This document shows, one piece after another, positions 59,533-64,000 of a stretch of 64,000 bases of DNA. The notes below the pieces were generated by a model, which saw nothing but the letters and a program-made list of their open reading frames with translations, was not told the DNA's origin and made no database searches. This DNA comes from Streptomyces sp. NBC_01016 (lineage in GTDB: Bacteria > Actinomycetota > Actinomycetes > Streptomycetales > Streptomycetaceae): NCBI RefSeq assembly GCF_026341035.1, contig NZ_JAPEOQ010000001.1, positions 682,001 through 746,000 on the forward strand, written 5' to 3'. Each line of letters starts with the position of its first letter. Position 1 is the stretch's first letter. The translations under genes and the position numbers were made by a program.

Positions 59533-62364
59533 CTACTCCGCCGAAGCCGTCTTCTTGGCAGCGGTCTTCTTCGCGGTCGTCGTCTTCTTGGCCGCGGTCT
59601 TCTTCGCCGTGGTCGTCTTGGCGGCCGTCTTCTTCGCCGCCGTCTTCTTCGCGGCGGTCTTCTTGGCGGGCGCCTTCTTGGCAGCCGTCTTCTTCTTGGC
59701 GGGGCCCTTCGCCCGCTTCTCGGCGAGCAGTTCGAACCCGCGCTCCGCCGTGATCTCTTCCACAGAGTCCGCCGAGCGCAGCGTCGCGTTGGTCTCGCCA
59801 TCGGTGACGTACGGGCCGAAGCGGCCGTCCTTCACCACGACGGGCTTCTCGCTGACCGGGTCGGTGCCGAGCTCCTTCAGCGGCGGCTTGGCGGCCGCGC
59901 GACCGCGCTGCTTCGGCTTGGAGTAGATCTCCAGGGCCTCTTCCAGCGTGATGTTGAAGAGCTGCTCCTCGGTCTCCAGGGAGCGCGAGTCCGTGCCCTT
60001 CTTCAGGTACGGGCCGTACCGGCCGTTCTGCGCGGTGATGTCGACGCCCTCGGCGTCCTGGCCGACGACGCGCGGCAGCGACATCAGCTTCAGGGCGTCG
60101 GCCAGCGTCACCGTGTCGAGCGCCATGGACTTGAAGAGCGAGGCGGTCCGTGGCTTCACCGCGTTCTTGCCCGTCTTCGGGGTGCCCTCGGGGAGCACCT
60201 CGGTGACGTACGGGCCGTAGCGGCCGTCCTTGGCGATGATCTGGCGCCCGGTCTCCGGGTCGGCGCCCAGCTCGAAGTCGCCGCTCGGCTTGGCGAGCAG
60301 CTCCTCGGCGTACTCCACCGACAGCTCGTCGGGCGCGAGGTCCTCGGGGACGTCGGCGCGCTGGTGGTTCTCTGCGTCGCGCTCGCCGCGCTCGATGTAC
60401 GGGCCGTAGCGGCCGACGCGCAGCATGATGTCGTTGCCCACGGGGAACGACGAGACCTCGCGGGCGTCGATCGCGCCCAGGTCGGTCACGAGCTCCTTGA
60501 GGCCGCCGAGGTGGTCCCCGTCGCCGTTCCCGGCGTCCGCGGCGCCGCCCTGGCCGTCCGAGCCCTCACCGAAGTAGAAGCGCCGCAGCCACGGCACGGC
60601 CTGCGCCTCGCCACGCGCGATGCGGTCGAGGTCGTCCTCCATGGAGGCGGTGAAGCTGTAGTCGACCAGCCGGCCGAAGTGCTTCTCCAGCAGGTTGACG
60701 ACGGCGAACGACAAGAAGGAGGGCACGAGAGCCGTCCCCTTCTTGAAGACGTAACCGCGATCCAGGATGGTCCCGATGATGGACGCATACGTAGACGGGC
60801 GGCCGATCTCGCGCTCTTCGAGCTCCTTGACGAGCGAGGCCTCGGTGTAGCGCGCGGGCGGCTTGGTGGCGTGGCCGTCGACCGAGATCTCCTCGGCGGA
60901 CAGGCCGTCGCCCTCGGCGACCTGCGGAAGGCGGCGCTCACGGTCGTCGAGCTCCGCGTTCGGGTCGTCGGCGCCCTCTACGTAGGCCTTCAGGAAGCCG
61001 TGGAAGGTGATCGTCTTGCCGGAGGCGCTGAACTCGGCGTCGCGGCCGTCGGCGGACGTGCCACCGATCTTCACCGTGACGCTGTTGCCGACCGCGTCCT
61101 TCATCTGGGAGGCGACGGTGCGCTTCCAGATCAGCTCGTACAGCTTGAACTGGTCGCCGGTCAGGCCGGTCTCGGCGGGCGTGCGGAAGCGGTCGCCGGA
61201 GGGGCGGATCGCCTCGTGCGCCTCCTGCGCGTTCTTGACCTTGCCGGCGTACGTACGCGGCTTGTCCGGCAGGTAGTCGCTGCCGTACAGCTGCGTGACC
61301 TGCGAACGGGCGGCCGTGACGGCCGTGTCCGACAAGGTCGTGGAGTCCGTACGCATGTAGGTGATGAAGCCGTTCTCGTACAGCTTCTGGGCGACCTGCA
61401 TGGTCGCCTTCGCGCCGAAGCCCAGCTTGCGCGAGGCCTCCTGCTGCAGCGTCGTCGTACGGAACGGGGCGTACGGCGAGCGGCGGTACGGCTTGGACTC
61501 GACGGAGCGTACGGAGAACTGCGTGTCCTCCAGGGCGGCGGCGAGCGCACGGGCGTTCGTCTCGTCCAGGTGCAGCGTGTTCGCCGAACCGGCCTTCAGC
61601 CGGCCCAGCGAGTCGAAGTCACGGCCCTGTGCGATGCGCTTTCCGTCGACCGCGCTGAGGCGGGCGACCAGCGACGACGGGTCGGAGGAGTCACCGGCGC
61701 GGCCCGTCGCGAACGTGCCCGTCAGGTCCCAGTACTCGGCCGAGCGGAAGGCGATGCGGTCGCGCTCACGCTCGACGACGAGGCGGGTGGCGACGGACTG
61801 GACGCGGCCCGCCGAAAGGCGCGGCATGACCTTCTTCCACAGGACCGGCGATACCTCGTAGCCGTAGAGGCGGTCGAGGATGCGGCGGGTCTCCTGGGCG
61901 TCGACCAGCTTCTTGTTCAGCTCACGCGGGTTCGCGACGGCGGCCCGGATCGCGTCCTTGGTGATCTCGTGGAAGACCATCCGGTGGACCGGGATCTTCG
62001 GCTTGAGAACTTCCTGGAGGTGCCACGCGATGGCTTCGCCCTCGCGGTCCTCATCGGTTGCGAGGAAGAGCTCGTCGGACTCCTTCATGAGGTCCTTGAG
62101 CTTCTTGACCTGCGCCTTCTTGTCGCTGTTCACGACATAGATGGGCTGGAAGTCGTGCTCGACGTCCACGCCGAGCCGGCGCACCTCGCCCGTGTACTTG
62201 TCCGGGACTTCGGCCGCGCCGTTGGGGAGGTCGCGGATGTGCCCGACGCTCGCTTCGACGACGTATCCGGGGCCGAGATAGCCCTTGATCGTCTTCGCCT
62301 TGGCGGGCGACTCGACGATGACGAGTCGGCGGCCGCCCTGTGCGGTCTCGCTGGTCGGGGACAA
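59533..62364 (-). CDS. topA: DNA topoisomerase I
   Basis: Type IA topoisomerase that relaxes negative supercoils, essential in streptomycetes. 943 residues. Toprim: VIVESPAKAKTIKGYL with E18, and DEDREGEAIAWH at 104-115 (acidic triad). The catalytic tyrosine is Y336 in FITYMRTDSTTL. Several repeats of the type GRYGPYxxxG (for example EDLAPDEL-flanked VGRYGPYIERGE, AKDGRYGPYVTEV and KDGRFGPYVTDG) form the C-terminal domain. There is no zinc-ribbon; instead a Lys/Ala tail (KKTAAKKTAAKKTAAK) ends the protein and probably binds DNA for processivity. The start appears to be TTG at 62364, since MSPTSETAQGG is conserved. Confidence 0.96.
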   Translation of the reverse strand: MSPTSETAQGGRRLVIVESPAKAKTIKGYLGPGYVVEASVGHIRDLPNGAAEVPDKYTGEVRRLGVDVEHDFQPIYVVNSDKKAQVKKLKDLMKESDELFLATDEDREGEAIAWHLQEVLKPKIPVHRMVFHEITKDAIRAAVANPRELNKKLVDAQETRRILDRLYGYEVSPVLWKKVMPRLSAGRVQSVATRLVVERERDRIAFRSAEYWDLTGTFATGRAGDSSDPSSLVARLSAVDGKRIAQGRDFDSLGRLKAGSANTLHLDETNARALAAALEDTQFSVRSVESKPYRRSPYAPFRTTTLQQEASRKLGFGAKATMQVAQKLYENGFITYMRTDSTTLSDTAVTAARSQVTQLYGSDYLPDKPRTYAGKVKNAQEAHEAIRPSGDRFRTPAETGLTGDQFKLYELIWKRTVASQMKDAVGNSVTVKIGGTSADGRDAEFSASGKTITFHGFLKAYVEGADDPNAELDDRERRLPQVAEGDGLSAEEISVDGHATKPPARYTEASLVKELEEREIGRPSTYASIIGTILDRGYVFKKGTALVPSFLSFAVVNLLEKHFGRLVDYSFTASMEDDLDRIARGEAQAVPWLRRFYFGEGSDGQGGAADAGNGDGDHLGGLKELVTDLGAIDAREVSSFPVGNDIMLRVGRYGPYIERGERDAENHQRADVPEDLAPDELSVEYAEELLAKPSGDFELGADPETGRQIIAKDGRYGPYVTEVLPEGTPKTGKNAVKPRTASLFKSMALDTVTLADALKLMSLPRVVGQDAEGVDITAQNGRYGPYLKKGTDSRSLETEEQLFNITLEEALEIYSKPKQRGRAAAKPPLKELGTDPVSEKPVVVKDGRFGPYVTDGETNATLRSADSVEEITAERGFELLAEKRAKGPAKKKTAAKKAPAKKTAAKKTAAKKTAAKTTTAKKTAAKKTTTAKKTAAKKTASAE

Positions 62365-62751
62365 CTTCGCTCTTCTCTCCGGTCGGCGGTTCGGGGCCTC
62401 TTCGATGGCTTTCTCCCGCGGGATCGTGCCGTTTCAGCGGCACTGCTGCGGAGTGTGACGGTACCTCCCGCCGGTGTGTCAAACGGGAAAAGCACGCAGC
62501 AGCCACTCGGAACGGTAACCCGACTCCTCGTGATCCTGCCCCCGGACCGCTGAGCGGACGCCTGGGCGCCGGGTCGTTGTGCCCGCGTCCCGTGTGCCGG
62601 GTTCCTGTGGCAAACGTCCCCATTGAGTAGCGGTCCCGTGCCCTAGGACTCCTCTGTTTATCCCTTCCTGACAAGATGGCGCATGGCTGGGGGAGCCCGC
62701 GGGGAGCCTCCGGCTCGTCCCCAAGGCATCACTATCCAGGAGCTTCCCGAC
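62365..62751. other. Divergent intergenic region between topA and the TM2 gene
   Basis: No gene is seen in this 387-base region. It should hold the topA promoter, known to be supercoiling-regulated in Streptomyces, and the promoter of the TM2 gene. I see no obvious operator. Confidence 0.6.
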
Positions 62752-63375
62752 ATGTCCGAGAACAATCCGTACGGCCAGCCCCCCAAGGACCAGTCGGGCG
62801 GGAACCCGTACAACCAGCCCCCGGCGGACCAGCCGGGCCAGCAGGGCGGCCCGTACGGCTACCCGCAGCAGGGCTCGCAGCCCGGCTACGGCACGCCGCC
62901 TCCCGGTCAGCCCGGTCAGCCCGCCCCGCCCCAGGGCCAGCCCGGCTACGGCACGCCCCCTCCCGGCCAGCCGCAGGGCCAGCCCGGTCAGCCCAGCTAC
63001 GGCTACCCCTACCCCGGCTCCGCCCCGGCCGGTCCCGGCGCGTACCCGCCCCCGCCCGGCCCCGGCATGGGCGCCCCGAACATGGGCCCCGGCATGGGCA
63101 TGCCCTACGACCCGGCCGCGCCCTACGGCTACGACCCGTACGGCCGTCCGTACTCGGACAAGACGAAGCTCGCCGCGGGTCTCCTCGGCATCTTCCTCGG
63201 CTCGTTCGGCGCCGGCCGCTTCTACACCGGGCACACCGGGATGGCCGTCACGATGCTCATCGTGTCCGTGGTGACCTGCGGACTCGGCGGCGTCTGGGGC
63301 CTGATCGACGGCATCATGATGCTCGCCGGCAACAACGCCACCGACTCCCAGGGCCGCCTGCTGCGGGACTCCTGA
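62752..63375 (+). CDS. TM2-domain membrane protein with Gly/Pro/Gln/Tyr-rich N-terminus
   Basis: A 207-residue protein. The first 125 residues are low complexity (repeated PGYGTPPPGQPGQP-like units). The rest is a TM2 domain, TKLAAGLLGIFLGSFGAGRF, then YTGHTGMAVTMLIVSVVTCG and VWGLIDGIMMLAG, with two hydrophobic helices. ATG at 62752 has CAGGAG upstream. Function unknown; such proteins are common in actinobacteria. It is divergent from topA and separated by three bases from the next gene. Confidence 0.88.
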   Translation: MSENNPYGQPPKDQSGGNPYNQPPADQPGQQGGPYGYPQQGSQPGYGTPPPGQPGQPAPPQGQPGYGTPPPGQPQGQPGQPSYGYPYPGSAPAGPGAYPPPPGPGMGAPNMGPGMGMPYDPAAPYGYDPYGRPYSDKTKLAAGLLGIFLGSFGAGRFYTGHTGMAVTMLIVSVVTCGLGGVWGLIDGIMMLAGNNATDSQGRLLRDS

Positions 63376-63378
63376 CCC

Positions 63379-63795
63379 GTGCCCCGCGCCGCGTCCCCCA
63401 CGGCCCGCCTCAGGAGCGCGTTCGGCGCCCCTGCGGCGGCCCCGCTCGGGGTGCTCGCGGCGGGGGCCGGAGCCGCGCTGTACCTGTACGGCACGGACCC
63501 GCACGAGCCGGGCCACGTCCTGCCGGGCTGCCCCTTCCGCATCGCCACGGGGCTGCTCTGCCCGGCGTGCGGCGGAACGCGGATGGTCTACGACCTGATG
63601 CACGGTCAGTACGCCATGGCCTGGCACGACAACGGCGCGCTGCTGCTCGCCGCCCCCTTCGGCCTTGCCCTGCTGGGGCGTTGGGCCTACGAGGGGCTGC
63701 GCGGCCGCCGCTGGTCGCCGCCGATCGGGGGTCGCGGCGCGGCCGCGATCCTGGTCGGGGCGCTGATCTGGGCGGTGCTGCGCAACGTGTTCTGA
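63379..63795 (+). CDS. DUF2752-domain membrane protein
   Basis: A 138-residue membrane protein with the DUF2752 signature CPFRIATGLLCPACGGTRMV followed by YDLMHGQYAMAWHDN. The conserved Cys pair (CPACG) could bind metal. Three hydrophobic stretches. GTG at 63379 follows the TM2 gene by three bases; the two are often adjacent and probably form an operon. Function unknown. Confidence 0.87.
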   Translation: MPRAASPTARLRSAFGAPAAAPLGVLAAGAGAALYLYGTDPHEPGHVLPGCPFRIATGLLCPACGGTRMVYDLMHGQYAMAWHDNGALLLAAPFGLALLGRWAYEGLRGRRWSPPIGGRGAAAILVGALIWAVLRNVF

Positions 63796-63851
63796 GTGGC
63801 TTCGGGGCAGCGTCCGAGCCGCTTCCGAACGGCGCCCGGCCGGGGCCGGGC

Positions 63852-64000
63852 CTAGATCTGGCCGAAGCACCACACGGCGAGCGCCAGGGCCCCCGCCCCG
63901 GCCGCCGCCGCGATCACCACCGACGTCACGGGGCGCGCTCCGTACGCCACCGGCTCGCGGTGCGCCGTGCGCGCCCCGGTCCACGCCAACAGGCCCGCCC
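63852..64000 (-). CDS. C-terminal end of a membrane protein (partial)
   Basis: The last 49 codons of a gene entering from the right edge, ending in REPVAYGARPVTSVVIAAAA and then GAGALALAVWCFGQI before TAG at 63852. It has one hydrophobic helix. The remainder lies outside the window, so no family can be given. Confidence 0.5.
   Translation of the reverse strand, partial: AGLLAWTGARTAHREPVAYGARPVTSVVIAAAAGAGALALAVWCFGQI

Noticed and set aside
60364..62553. Long plus-strand open frame opposite topA
   Set aside because: Antisense of a well-supported gene, with no recognisable motif or ribosome-binding site.

Overview
This is a high-GC actinobacterial chromosome segment and almost certainly Streptomyces. 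The evidence is the third-position G/C bias, frequent GTG starts, and Streptomyces hallmarks: a TipA regulator with its ptipA-type promoter, DUF397/XRE/HATPase sets, a thymidylate kinase fused to a membrane domain, a Lys-tailed topoisomerase I without zinc fingers, and a pSAM2-like integrative element in a tRNA-Thr gene.

Left chromosomal part (1-28.5 kb). This holds tilS-hpt, a zinc metalloprotease, a PBP4-type D,D-carboxypeptidase, ppa, a ThrE-like exporter, a DedA protein, tipA with its promoter, a CLC channel beside a glutamate decarboxylase, a PadR-controlled ABC exporter, and a VOC-ArsR-SRPBCC operon with a leaderless promoter. It continues with a DUF397/HATPase/XRE set, an aldehyde dehydrogenase, a lipoprotein, a FUSC membrane protein, an ArsR/oxidoreductase pair, a DUF2786 protein, a class A beta-lactamase, a nitrilase-fold hydrolase and a family A DNA polymerase-like protein. 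Several promoters carry clear operator-like palindromes.

Specialised operon (28.5-35.3 kb, minus strand). A TetR gene is followed by six closely spaced or overlapping genes: a thermostable-hemolysin-family protein, a stand-alone AMP-dependent acyl ligase, a TauD-type Fe/2-oxoglutarate oxygenase, a small darcynin-like protein, an AurF-type diiron oxygenase and an MFS exporter. Matching TGAC-N5-GTC motifs lie in both the TetR and operon promoters. This looks like a compact NRPS/PKS-independent small-molecule pathway with its own exporter and regulator.

Mobile region (35.4-53.1 kb). The 3' part of tRNA-Thr(CGU) occurs three times, at 35427, 38986 and 53070, as identical 43-bp cores. The cores delimit two tandem elements. 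The left one (about 3.6 kb) has no integrase and carries a Uma2 protein, a truncated XRE gene, and a WXG-like/polymorphic-toxin/immunity operon whose toxin has a one-base frameshift. The right one (about 14.1 kb) is an actinomycete integrative and conjugative element. It has GntR (KorSA-like) regulation, small transfer-associated proteins, a TraB translocase, a Prim-Pol plus P-loop ATPase replication pair, an iteron-like repeat field, excisionase and integrase. It also carries a lower-GC cargo gene encoding an HTH-NACHT-LRR protein with NLR-like architecture, a candidate phage-defence gene.

Right chromosomal part (53.1-64 kb). This contains the intact tRNA-Thr, a lipoprotein alpha/beta-hydrolase of the tripeptidyl aminopeptidase type, holB, a giant tmk fusion, topA, TM2-domain and DUF2752 proteins, and the end of a membrane-protein gene. 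Starts were chosen from ribosome-binding sites or leaderless promoters where the sequence allowed. All family assignments come from reading motifs, not from searches.
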